Shown here: positions 1 through 5,450 of the stretch, in pieces
Layout: each line of letters starts with the position of its first letter
How positions within the stretch are numbered: the first letter of the stretch is position 1
Source: Anaerolineales bacterium
Lineage (GTDB): Bacteria > Chloroflexota > Anaerolineae > Anaerolineales > Villigracilaceae
Direction of reading: 5' to 3'
Assembly: GCA_028689195.1 (NCBI GenBank)
Contig: JAQTWR010000177.1
Location: forward strand, 1 to 6,073
DNA length: 6,073 bases
The notes under the pieces: generated by a model
Seen by the model: the letters and a program-made list of their open reading frames with translations, nothing else
Databases searched by the model: none
What the model was told of the DNA's origin: nothing
Made by a program: the position numbers and the translations under genes

Positions 1-1186
1 TCGCGGTGTTTTCATGGAATAAGCCCGAACGAATGGCGACCACAAAATCGCCATCACCGTTTGAGTTGATCCAGCCGACGGGAGCCGCATACCAGCCGCG
101 CTCGAATCCTTCAAGTCCGCGCATGACGTGCAAAGCCGCTTCAGTGGGCGTTCCGCCGACGGCGGGCGTAGGATGCAGCGCGGCGACGATATTCAAAATG
201 CTGTGATTGGGTTTCAACGTCCCCGTGATATTGGTGCGAAGATGTTGAATGTTCGGCAGGCGCAAAAGTTCCGGCGCAGAATCTATATTGAGCGATTCCG
301 CGAGCGGGAGCATCTTTTCGCGGATTTGCTCCACGACAAAATCATGTTCGCTTTGATCTTTGGCGGAATTCAAAAGTTGCAGACCGAGCGCTTCATCTTC
401 GGCGGGAAATTCTCCGCGACGGATCGAGCCGGCGATGGCGGCGGTTGTAAATTTTGCTCCGCTTACCGAAACTAAACGTTCAGGGGTCGCGCCCGCAAAA
501 ATTGTCGCGGGCGAAAACTCGAACATGAATCGAAAACAGGTCGGGCAGGATTCGCCGAGATTTTCCAACATGGGTGGCACATCTATGGCGCGGTTGCCTG
601 TTATTTGCACAGGACGCGCCAATACGATTTTTTTCAATGCGCCTTGTCGAATCATTTTTACCGAACGCTCGATTGCGGTTTGCCAATCGGCGCGTGATGT
701 TTCGTTGGTGATGATTTCATCGGGCATGGAGGGTGATGAAAGAATCGCGGATTCGAATTTGGCAAGAAAAGATTCCGCATCTTGCTTCGTGTTGCCCGAC
801 AACTGATTTACGGAAAAAAAAGTTTCCCCGCCCACGCGAATCAACGCGTAGCGCGGCAACACCAAAGCGGCGGCTGGAAACGAATCCCATGCGCCGCGCT
901 CAGTCGAGTCGAAGAATGATCCGCCGCCAAGAAGGATGGGACGCGGTAATAAATCTGATTCGTTAGCGCAAATGATTCGCTGAAATAAATCCTGAGCCGA
1001 CCGTCCAAGTTCTGTAAAGCGATTTGCGCCCTCGGCGGAAATTTGTTTGGTGATGCCAAGTCCCGCAATGGCAACAGGCGATTGAGCGCTTTCAAAATAA
1101 AAACGTTCCATGCCCGAACCGAAGCGCAGAAATTCGATCAGTGAATATGACTTGACTGGAATGGTGTAATTGATAATGCGATTCAA
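1..1186 (-). CDS. menF: Isochorismate synthase (MenF-type chorismate-binding enzyme), C-terminus cut by window edge
   Basis: Catalyses Mg2+-dependent conversion of chorismate to isochorismate in the cytoplasm, normally the first committed step of menaquinone synthesis. The 395 visible codons are open to the edge. The N-terminal part (about 1-150) is variable; the chorismate-binding domain starts near residue 165. Family motifs seen: KKIVLAR with the likely general base K186, GATPERL with the likely general acid E236, AGSIRRG (252-258), KDQSEHDFV with the likely Mg2+ ligand E280, HPTPAVGG (338-345), RGWYAAPVGW (363-372) and DFVVAIRSG (380-388). The family's last glutamate-rich motif (EWxE) should lie beyond the edge, so roughly 45-60 residues are missing. 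The start is a TTG, chosen because GGAG lies 7 nt upstream and no in-frame ATG fits better; the next ATG is codon 26. It lies 34 bp after tetR on the same strand. EntC-like siderophore or salicylate enzymes share these motifs, so the menaquinone role is inferred. Family membership is very secure. Confidence 0.93.
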   Translation of the reverse strand, partial: MNRIINYTIPVKSYSLIEFLRFGSGMERFYFESAQSPVAIAGLGITKQISAEGANRFTELGRSAQDLFQRIICANESDLLPRPILLGGGSFFDSTERGAWDSFPAAALVLPRYALIRVGGETFFSVNQLSGNTKQDAESFLAKFESAILSSPSMPDEIITNETSRADWQTAIERSVKMIRQGALKKIVLARPVQITGNRAIDVPPMLENLGESCPTCFRFMFEFSPATIFAGATPERLVSVSGAKFTTAAIAGSIRRGEFPAEDEALGLQLLNSAKDQSEHDFVVEQIREKMLPLAESLNIDSAPELLRLPNIQHLRTNITGTLKPNHSILNIVAALHPTPAVGGTPTEAALHVMRGLEGFERGWYAAPVGWINSNGDGDFVVAIRSGLFHENTA

Positions 1187-1193
1187 AATAAAT

Positions 1194-1197
1194 CTCC
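1194..1197 (-). promoter_or_regulatory. Ribosome binding site deciding the TTG start of menF
   Basis: GGAG on the minus strand, 7 nt before the TTG codon at 1186-1184. It supports the unusual TTG start, because the ATG at codon 26 has no comparable site and would remove conserved-looking N-terminal sequence. Confidence 0.65.
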
Positions 1198-1213
1198 GTT
1201 GGGCTACAGTAGT

Positions 1214-1229
1214 CCGACATTTATGTCGG
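1214..1229. repeat. Perfect inverted repeat over the tetR stop codon (CCGACAT-2 nt-ATGTCGG)
   Basis: Two 7-bp arms (1214-1220 and 1223-1229) are exact reverse complements with a 2-nt centre. The tetR stop TAA (1223-1221) is inside it, and menF starts 28 bp further on. There is no T-run after it, so it is not a standard terminator. It could be a REP-like dispersed palindrome that supplied the last codons of tetR, a protein-binding site, or an mRNA element between tetR and menF. The half-sites CCGAC/GTCGG resemble the operator upstream of tetR. Confidence 0.6.
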
Positions 1230-1817
1230 CTTGCCCACGCTTTGCAATAATAATTTTCGTAATGCGGGCAGCGAGCGGACGGGGTCAGGCTCGCCGGTGT
1301 AAACCCAGCGCAGAATGATTTCATTCAACGCGCCCATCCACGCGCAGGCGGCAATCTCTGTATCCAGCGGGGGGATGCTTCCATCGGCAACGGCTTGATC
1401 GAGATTGGTTTTGATGATGGCGATAAACCTGTCGTTGACGGCGCGGCGTTTTTCTTCAAAGATGATTCCAAGTCCCGTGGCTTGCACGAAGGCAATTTTC
1501 GCCAGTCCGCGATACTGACCGAAAGTTTCCAAACAGACGCGCAAAGCCAGGTCAACGCGCGCCATGCCCGAAGTCTCGGCATTGATGCGCTCACGCAGAC
1601 GGCTTTCGAGCAAATCCGCAAATTTATCCACGAGCGCGAGGAAAATCTCCTGCTTGCTTGGGAAATAAAAATAGAACGAGCCTTTGGACGTCTTCGACTC
1701 GGCGACAATGTCATCCACTTTGGTGTCGTGGTAGCCCTTCGTTGCGAAGACTTTGACCGCCGCTTCGAGGATTCGTTCGCGGGTTTCTTGCGTGGTGGTA
1801 GGTGGGTTGTCTGTCAT
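1221..1817 (-). CDS. TetR/AcrR-family transcriptional regulator
   Basis: A 198-residue DNA-binding repressor of usual TetR length. The N-terminal three-helix DNA-binding domain spans about residues 10-57: TRERILEAAVKVFATKGY (12-29) is the classic first helix, and the helix-turn-helix (about 33-52) ends in GSFYFYFPSKQEIF, a family hallmark. Residues 60-198 form the helical, ligand-binding and dimerisation part, which is poorly conserved in this family, so the inducer cannot be named. The gene is transcribed away from mtnP and lies 34 bp upstream of menF on the same strand, suggesting co-transcription. A TetR-style inverted repeat lies 7 nt upstream of the start, consistent with autorepression. 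The final residues K-P-T and the stop fall in a palindrome, so the extreme C-terminus may have been remodelled. The target gene set is unknown; menF is a candidate by position only. Confidence 0.93.
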   Translation of the reverse strand: MTDNPPTTTQETRERILEAAVKVFATKGYHDTKVDDIVAESKTSKGSFYFYFPSKQEIFLALVDKFADLLESRLRERINAETSGMARVDLALRVCLETFGQYRGLAKIAFVQATGLGIIFEEKRRAVNDRFIAIIKTNLDQAVADGSIPPLDTEIAACAWMGALNEIILRWVYTGEPDPVRSLPALRKLLLQSVGKPT

Positions 1818-1824
1818 CTTATAA

Positions 1825-1838
1825 ACCGACTGGTCAGT
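1825..1838. promoter_or_regulatory. Putative TetR-type operator (ACCGACTGGTCAGT)
   Basis: An imperfect inverted repeat, CCGAC-TG-GTCAG, which also contains the exact repeat GACTG-GT-CAGTC (1828-1839). It lies 7 nt before the tetR ATG (1817). Position and form match self-regulated TetR operators, many of which have ACCGAC..GTCGGT symmetry. Binding is inferred, not shown. Confidence 0.55.
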
Positions 1839-1865
1839 CTAGCGGCGTGGAGGATAGCACAACAA
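1836..1865 (-). promoter_or_regulatory. Weak candidate promoter for tetR
   Basis: On the minus strand TTGTTG (1865-1860) and TAGACT (1841-1836) are separated by 18 nt and could be -35 and -10 boxes. The -10 would overlap the operator and the transcript would begin about 12 nt before the ATG. Matches to consensus are only partial, and no Shine-Dalgarno is visible before the tetR start, so this is tentative. Confidence 0.25.
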
Positions 1866-1895
1866 AAAATCCGCGTCAAGTAGGGCGCGGATTTT
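1866..1895. terminator. Terminator-like hairpin between mtnP and tetR
   Basis: A 10-bp stem (1866-1875 with 1886-1895, AAAATCCGCG/CGCGGATTTT) with a 10-nt loop. On the minus strand it is followed by a T-run (ATTTTTT), as in a Rho-independent terminator. It would stop read-through from the FHA-mtnP operon into tetR, as a back-up to the stronger hairpin at 1955-1987. The T-side of the stem also lets it work weakly in the other direction. An attenuator role in a tetR leader is less likely because the putative tetR promoter lies after it. Confidence 0.55.
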
Positions 1896-1954
1896 GGGAA
1901 GGGTTTTGGCGTGATAAACGCAAATTGCGTTGGGGGTGTGAAAAAATACAAAAC

Positions 1955-1987
1955 AATAGACGCGCAAATCATTTTTGCGCGTCTATT
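1955..1987. terminator. Strong bidirectional Rho-independent terminator after mtnP
   Basis: A perfect 14-bp stem (1955-1968 with 1974-1987, core TAGACGCGCAAA) and a 5-nt loop, starting 21 nt after the mtnP stop. The minus-strand continuation is T-rich (TATTGTTTTGTATTTTTT), and the plus strand also ends in TTTT. It marks the end of the zinc-ribbon/FHA/mtnP operon. Confidence 0.85.
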
Positions 1988-2008
1988 TTCTAACTACCAA
2001 TTACCTTG

Positions 2009-2875
2009 TTACCCCAGATATTTTTCAACCAACAATTTCAATTTTTTCTTTGTCTTTGCAGGCACAGATTTTGGATTTGTGATCAACGCGCTGGAAAGCG
2101 CCTTACCGCATTCGCAGCCGCGTTCCGCTTTCAATCCGCGCGCCAAATTGCGGATGGCTTCCTGCGCGACGAGGGTATTTTTGTTTAGCGTCTGAATCAC
2201 CATCTCGACCGTTACGGGCGATTCGTTTTCGTGCCAGACGTCGTAATCGGTGACGTGCGCCATAATCGCGTAGCACATCTCCGCTTCGCGCGCGAGGAAG
2301 GCTTCGGGCGAAGCCGTCATGCCGATAATGGACATGCCCCATGCGCGAAAAAGATTCGATTCGGCTTTTGTCGAAAAACGCGGACCTTCAATCGTGATGA
2401 AGTTCCCGCCGCGATGCGTCTTTGCGGCGGTTGCGCGCACCGCCGCTTCTACCTCGTTTGACAACTCGCCGCAAAACGGATCGGCGACCCCAATATGAGC
2501 CACCAAACCTTCGCCGAAGAAGGAGCGCGCGCGGTCTTTTGTAAAGTCGAATAAGTTATCGGGAATGACGATATGCCCTGGGGCGTATTCTTCGCGCAAT
2601 GATCCGCACGCGCTGATGCTGACCACGCGCTCTGCGCCGAGGGATTTCAACGCGTAGACATTTGCGCGGTAGGGAACTTCGGTGGGAGTCAATCTATGCC
2701 CTGCGCCATGCCGCGCGAGAAACGCCACGCGCATCCCTTCCAACTCGCCGACAAGAATCGGCGCGCTGGGCTTTCCGAAGGGGGTGTCTACATCGTATTC
2801 TTTTGCGTTTTTCAGGTCGGGCATGTTGTATAACCCCGAACCGCCAATGATTGCCAGGGAAACATTTTTGGTCAT
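2009..2875 (-). CDS. mtnP: S-methyl-5'-thioadenosine phosphorylase (MTAP)
   Basis: A cytoplasmic enzyme that phosphorolyses 5'-methylthioadenosine, the by-product of polyamine and related synthesis, to adenine and 5-methylthioribose-1-phosphate for methionine and purine salvage. The 288 residues match the full family length. Visible motifs: phosphate/nucleoside loop GGSGLY (11-16), DTPFGKPS (30-37), RHGAGH (55-60), SACGSLREE (88-96), TIEGPRFST (161-169), the substrate pocket GMTASPE (185-191), and TDYDVW (209-214), whose Asp210 and Asp212 match the adenine-binding aspartates of human MTAP. These favour MTAP over inosine/guanosine phosphorylase, though some relatives use several 6-aminopurine nucleosides. 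The start ATG overlaps the stop of the upstream FHA gene (ATGA) and has GGAG 8 nt upstream, so translation is probably coupled. The C-terminal tail is Lys-rich (274-285). No other methionine-salvage gene is in view. Confidence 0.96.
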   Translation of the reverse strand: MTKNVSLAIIGGSGLYNMPDLKNAKEYDVDTPFGKPSAPILVGELEGMRVAFLARHGAGHRLTPTEVPYRANVYALKSLGAERVVSISACGSLREEYAPGHIVIPDNLFDFTKDRARSFFGEGLVAHIGVADPFCGELSNEVEAAVRATAAKTHRGGNFITIEGPRFSTKAESNLFRAWGMSIIGMTASPEAFLAREAEMCYAIMAHVTDYDVWHENESPVTVEMVIQTLNKNTLVAQEAIRNLARGLKAERGCECGKALSSALITNPKSVPAKTKKKLKLLVEKYLG

Positions 2876-3342
2876 TCTTTTCGCTCCAGTTTCTGTGTAG
2901 GCGAGACGGGCGCGTCAGGCGAAAGCGTCACGATCAAATGCGCGGCTCCGCATTGGATTTCGTCGCCCGATGTGATCACGGTCGGCATGTTTACCATCGT
3001 CTCGTTCAGCATTGTACCATTGGTCGAGGCGAGGTCTTCCAGCCACCATTGCCCGTGATGATACGTCAAATGCGCGTGGCGCGTGGATGCGGTGTCGTCG
3101 TTAAGCGGGACGTCGCATCTGGGGTCGCGTCCAAGCGTAACCTCAGGCTGCGTAAAATGTTTCAAGGCTGAAGCGGTTTTTCCCTGTCGTATCGTAAGGC
3201 TGATGCTGGGCGCGCGGCGGTTTGCGAGCGCGAACCCTTGTTTTTGAATATCCCGCCATAAGACATACAACGCCCATCCCAGAAAACCGTACAGGGCAAG
3301 CGCCGTGATTAGCCGTAAAGCTAATACGATTGGCGCGCTCAT
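2872..3342 (-). CDS. Membrane-anchored FHA-domain protein (FhaB-like)
   Basis: A 156-residue protein with one N-terminal membrane helix (about residues 4-28, hydrophobic from IVLALRLITALALYGFLGWA) followed by basic and polar residues, then a cytoplasmic forkhead-associated domain (about 48-140). FHA domains bind phosphothreonine peptides. The key residues are all present: G71-R72, S86-T87-R88-H89, and N108 in STNGT (106-110). This layout equals actinobacterial FhaB, a partner of Ser/Thr kinases at the growing cell envelope, and the gene follows an FhaA-like gene as it does there. It overlaps the upstream fhaA-like gene by 4 bp (ATGA, 3342-3339) and the downstream mtnP by 4 bp (2875-2872). Its partner kinase is not in the window. 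Domain call is firm; the envelope role is by analogy. Confidence 0.92.
   Translation of the reverse strand: MSAPIVLALRLITALALYGFLGWALYVLWRDIQKQGFALANRRAPSISLTIRQGKTASALKHFTQPEVTLGRDPRCDVPLNDDTASTRHAHLTYHHGQWWLEDLASTNGTMLNETMVNMPTVITSGDEIQCGAAHLIVTLSPDAPVSPTQKLERKE
2884..2887 (-). promoter_or_regulatory. Ribosome binding site of mtnP inside the FhaB-like gene
   Basis: GGAG, 8 nt before the mtnP ATG, within the last codons of the FHA gene. Together with the ATGA overlap it allows both new initiation and coupled re-initiation, and supports the chosen mtnP start. Confidence 0.6.
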
Positions 3343-4163
3343 GGCTCGGGTTTTTTGAAACTGGCTGTCGTTTGATCTTTCAGGAAGGCGGTAGGGCGGT
3401 TGGAGGCTGCGCTTTCGAGCGGCGCGGTGTCTTTCAAATCGGGGCGCGGAGGGGGGTTATCCTGCCCGAAGATGAGGGCTACGCCCGCCAGAGAGATAAC
3501 GTCGCCGTGGTACAGCACGCTTTGACTGGCCCGTTGTCCGTTTACAAAAACCCCGCCGGGCGAGTTCAAGTCAAAGACGACATACCGTCCTTTGATTGCG
3601 CGCAGTTGCGAATGATTGCGCGAGACGCGCGGATCGTCTATGACCAATTGATTATCCAGCCTGCGGCCGATATTAACTACGGGCAACGTCAAGGGGAATA
3701 CCTTTACGCCTTCCACAATCAAAAACGCGTTTGCGGGAATCTTTTCGTTGTCTTCGTTTACGTCGTTTTCGACAGGGGCTGCATTTGTATCTGCCATGGT
3801 CTCCATCCTATGCGACGCCGCAATTTCAGCGTCGTCTAAAGATATTTTCTCGTTGGTTGAAATGACAACCGTTGGAGGTATTGTAAACCTAAACCCAGCC
3901 TCCTGTGCCGCCGCGGCGATGGAATGCAATAGTATTGCAAGTAATTGAGGATTTTGCCATTTCACCGCAGTTTGCGGGTTTAATATCAACGTATAGGCGT
4001 TGGGAGCGACGATAGAGCCGTCTTCCATTGTTTGGGCGTTGAGTTGAATTGCCGCCGCCAGTTTTTGGGCGATTACGTCTTCGGCGTTTTTATTCGGCAG
4101 CAGTTTCAATAAATCTATTTCAATCAGCGCTTGCAGTCGCGCTTCGAGGTCTTTTAGATTCAT
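3339..4163 (-). CDS. FhaA-like protein: DUF3662 domain plus FHA domain
   Basis: A 274-residue cytoplasmic protein without a membrane segment. Residues about 1-100 resemble the FhaA N-terminal domain (DUF3662): LEARLQALIE at the start, then QKLAAAIQLNAQ and VAPNAYTLILNPQ. Residues 105-145 form an acidic, low-complexity linker. The FHA domain is at about 146-235, with N-I-G-R-R (164-168), S181-R182-N183-H184 for phosphothreonine binding, and FVNGQ (206-210). The loop that normally reads STNGT is NSPGGV (200-205), a variant that may change affinity. Residues 236-274 are a Pro/Thr-rich tail. It starts with ATG after a modest site, AGGTGA, 4 nt upstream. It follows the zinc-ribbon gene by 41 bp and overlaps the FhaB-like gene by 4 bp. 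In actinobacteria FhaA binds phosphorylated envelope-synthesis proteins; a similar role here is inferred. Confidence 0.9.
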   Translation of the reverse strand: MNLKDLEARLQALIEIDLLKLLPNKNAEDVIAQKLAAAIQLNAQTMEDGSIVAPNAYTLILNPQTAVKWQNPQLLAILLHSIAAAAQEAGFRFTIPPTVVISTNEKISLDDAEIAASHRMETMADTNAAPVENDVNEDNEKIPANAFLIVEGVKVFPLTLPVVNIGRRLDNQLVIDDPRVSRNHSQLRAIKGRYVVFDLNSPGGVFVNGQRASQSVLYHGDVISLAGVALIFGQDNPPPRPDLKDTAPLESAASNRPTAFLKDQTTASFKKPEP

Positions 4164-4185
4164 TTATTCACCTATGTTCCCTCAT

Positions 4186-4210
4186 CCCCAACCCTTCGAG
4201 AGGGCTAGGG
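4186..4210 (-). repeat. REP-like hairpin over the stop codon of the zinc-ribbon gene
   Basis: On the minus-strand RNA, CCCUAGCCCU (4210-4201) can pair with AGGGUUGGGG (4195-4186), giving 10 pairs including two G-U, with a 5-nt loop CUCGA. The stop TAG (4207-4205) lies in the stem. There is no following T-run, so it is not a simple terminator. The C-rich wording (CCCTCATCCCCAACCCTT on the plus strand, from 4179) resembles dispersed intergenic palindromes found in many bacteria. It may protect or process mRNA between the first and second operon genes. Confidence 0.5.
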
Positions 4211-4792
4211 CAAAACCTGTTTGCAATTTGGGCAGCGCGTATCGCTTGCCTTTACTACATACCCGCAACTTTTGCAGGTTGTCGGCTGCGCGTTGCCAAG
4301 CGGAGCGCCGCACGCAACGCAAGACGGTTCGCCAACTGAATTTGCGACATGACAATATTCGCAAGTCGTCCGCCTCAACTTATCCGAAAGTTCCGCCGAA
4401 GCCCCCGCCGTGCGCGCCGCCTGCGAAATGACCTGCCAGACGCGCTCGCCCAATTGCAGGTTTTCTATATCCTGGGCAATATCGTCCAGCCTGCCAAGCA
4501 AATTAAATGGATTTCGCAACGCCGCCAGCGCGCTTGCCCCCAAACTCGCCGCAACGCCAAGCCACGCCTGCTGACCCAGCTCTACCATAATGCCTTCTTC
4601 GATTCTCTGGATTGTCACCGTCATCGCGGTTTGCCCGCCCGACATCGCTCCGGGGCGCGTTCCCACCTGCACCACCATCTTGTCGCTGTGCCCAAGCGTT
4701 TGCGCCCGCAAATTCCCCTGATTGAATTCGCCGAGCAACGCCTGCGCTATGTCCGCTGGCTTTATACTTCCGTGAAAGATTTTTCGTTCCAT
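4205..4792 (-). CDS. Protein with two C-terminal zinc ribbons, function unknown
   Basis: A 195-residue protein that I do not recognise beyond its zinc ribbons. The N-terminal half (1-75) looks like a small alpha/beta domain with alternating strand-like stretches (KMVVQVGT, MTVTIQRIEEGIMVEL). A hydrophobic, Ala/Gly-rich segment follows (about 76-100, AWLGVAASLGASALAAL), which may be a membrane-associated or buried helix, then an amphipathic helix-like stretch (100-140). The C-terminus holds two CxxC...CxxC modules: C144, C147, C158, C161 and C173, C176, C187, C190. Such ribbons usually bind Zn2+ and serve structural or protein/nucleic-acid contact roles. It is the first gene of the FHA-mtnP operon and is divergent from the SH3b genes. 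Only 7 nt separate a TATAAT box from its ATG and no Shine-Dalgarno is visible, so the mRNA may be leaderless. It is a real gene by its position, its coding character and the regular cysteine spacing. Confidence 0.85.
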   Translation of the reverse strand: MERKIFHGSIKPADIAQALLGEFNQGNLRAQTLGHSDKMVVQVGTRPGAMSGGQTAMTVTIQRIEEGIMVELGQQAWLGVAASLGASALAALRNPFNLLGRLDDIAQDIENLQLGERVWQVISQAARTAGASAELSDKLRRTTCEYCHVANSVGEPSCVACGAPLGNAQPTTCKSCGYVVKASDTRCPNCKQVLP

Positions 4793-4840
4793 GAACTGGA
4801 TTATAATCTTGTTTGCAATTCTTCATGTATAGAGAGATTA
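4793..4840. promoter_or_regulatory. Divergent promoter region with palindromic TATAAT core
   Basis: The whole 48-bp gap between the divergent zinc-ribbon and SH3b genes. It contains the perfect 10-bp palindrome GATTATAATC (4799-4808), which gives an exact TATAAT -10 box on both strands: 4802-4807 on plus and 4805-4800 on minus. On the minus strand the box is 7 nt from the ATG, implying a leaderless message. On the plus strand transcription would start near 4814, leaving a leader of about 27 nt with AGAGAG (4831-4836) just before the ATG. I see no good -35 box for either direction. The two polymerase sites would exclude each other. Confidence 0.6.
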
Positions 4841-5449
4841 ATGAAACGATTTTGGATTTACTCCCCGATTTTTATCGTCCTTGTTGCTTTGGCTGCCTGC
4901 GGAATGCTCTTCGCGTCTTTTCCAACCGCGGCGCTGGCGCAGCAGCCCACAGAGACTCCTACGCCTCAAGGGATATATATTACCGTGTTGTCCGACGAGC
5001 CGTTCGCAAATATCCGCATGGGACCCAGCTCGTCCATTTACCCCAAGGTGGGCATTTTATACCCCGGCGATACCGCCCTCGCGCTGGGCAGGTCTCCCGG
5101 CGGCGACTGGATAAAAATCGAATATCCCGGCGCGCCGAACAACGCGGGCTGGGTATACTCTCCGCTTGTACGACTCTCGTCCGGCGCGCTGCGAATCGCG
5201 GAGCCTCCTCCAACCCCCATTCCGCCTGCCACCGCTACCATTGACCCGACATTTGCCGCGCAATTTACCATTGTCCCCACCAATGTTCGCTTGCCCACTT
5301 TTACGCCTCCCCCTCCGCTGGTTGTAACTTCTTATACGCAAGCGCCCGCATCGCTGCCCAATGATTCTGTTCCATTAGCCGTGATTATCATTGCCCTTGC
5401 AATATTGGGAGCGATAGGTTTTCTGCTGTCGTTATTTTTGCGGCGATAA
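4841..5449 (+). CDS. Secreted, C-terminally anchored SH3b-domain protein (paralogue 1)
   Basis: A 202-residue envelope protein. Residues 1-33 form a signal peptide (K2-R3, hydrophobic 10-27, likely cleavage after ALA33, giving QQPT). The bacterial SH3 domain spans about 45-112, with NIRMGPSSSIYPKVG (57-71), GDTALALG (76-83), DWIKI (89-93) and GWVY (103-106), as in SH3b families that often bind cell-wall peptides or act as protein-contact modules. A Pro/Thr-rich stalk (121-175) includes RLPTFTPPPP (150-159). A second hydrophobic segment (about 177-200) ends in RR, so the SH3 domain is displayed outside on a membrane anchor. The open frame extends far upstream into 4349, but the true start is taken at 4841 because the signal peptide begins there and the upstream part lies antisense to the zinc-ribbon gene. 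One nucleotide separates it from its paralogue downstream. The ligand is unknown. Confidence 0.87.
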   Translation: MKRFWIYSPIFIVLVALAACGMLFASFPTAALAQQPTETPTPQGIYITVLSDEPFANIRMGPSSSIYPKVGILYPGDTALALGRSPGGDWIKIEYPGAPNNAGWVYSPLVRLSSGALRIAEPPPTPIPPATATIDPTFAAQFTIVPTNVRLPTFTPPPPLVVTSYTQAPASLPNDSVPLAVIIIALAILGAIGFLLSLFLRR

Positions 5450-5450
5450 T

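Noticed and set aside
360..806. Plus-strand open frame of 148 codons
   Set aside because: It lies opposite the isochorismate synthase gene, whose conserved motifs are read on the minus strand; it has no recognisable protein features.
1395..1883. Plus-strand open frame of 162 codons
   Set aside because: It is antisense to the TetR gene, which has clear family motifs; the frame is open because of codon bias.
2009..2875. Reading the phosphorylase as a purine nucleoside phosphorylase for inosine/guanosine
   Set aside because: Its TDYD aspartates and GMTASPE pocket, and its overall match to human MTAP, favour 6-aminopurine substrates such as methylthioadenosine.
3330..3839. Plus-strand open frame of 169 codons
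   Set aside because: It is antisense to the FhaA-like gene and shows no domain or start-site support.
4349..4840. Long in-frame extension upstream of the first SH3b gene, which would make a 366-residue protein
   Set aside because: This part is antisense to the zinc-ribbon gene, is Arg/Pro-rich without domain character, and would bury a clear signal peptide that begins at 4841.
4889..4903. Possible lipobox LAAC at residues 17-20 of the first SH3b protein
   Set aside because: The hydrophobic stretch continues past the cysteine, and the paralogue keeps an AxA-QQPT type I cleavage site at the same place without a matching lipobox.
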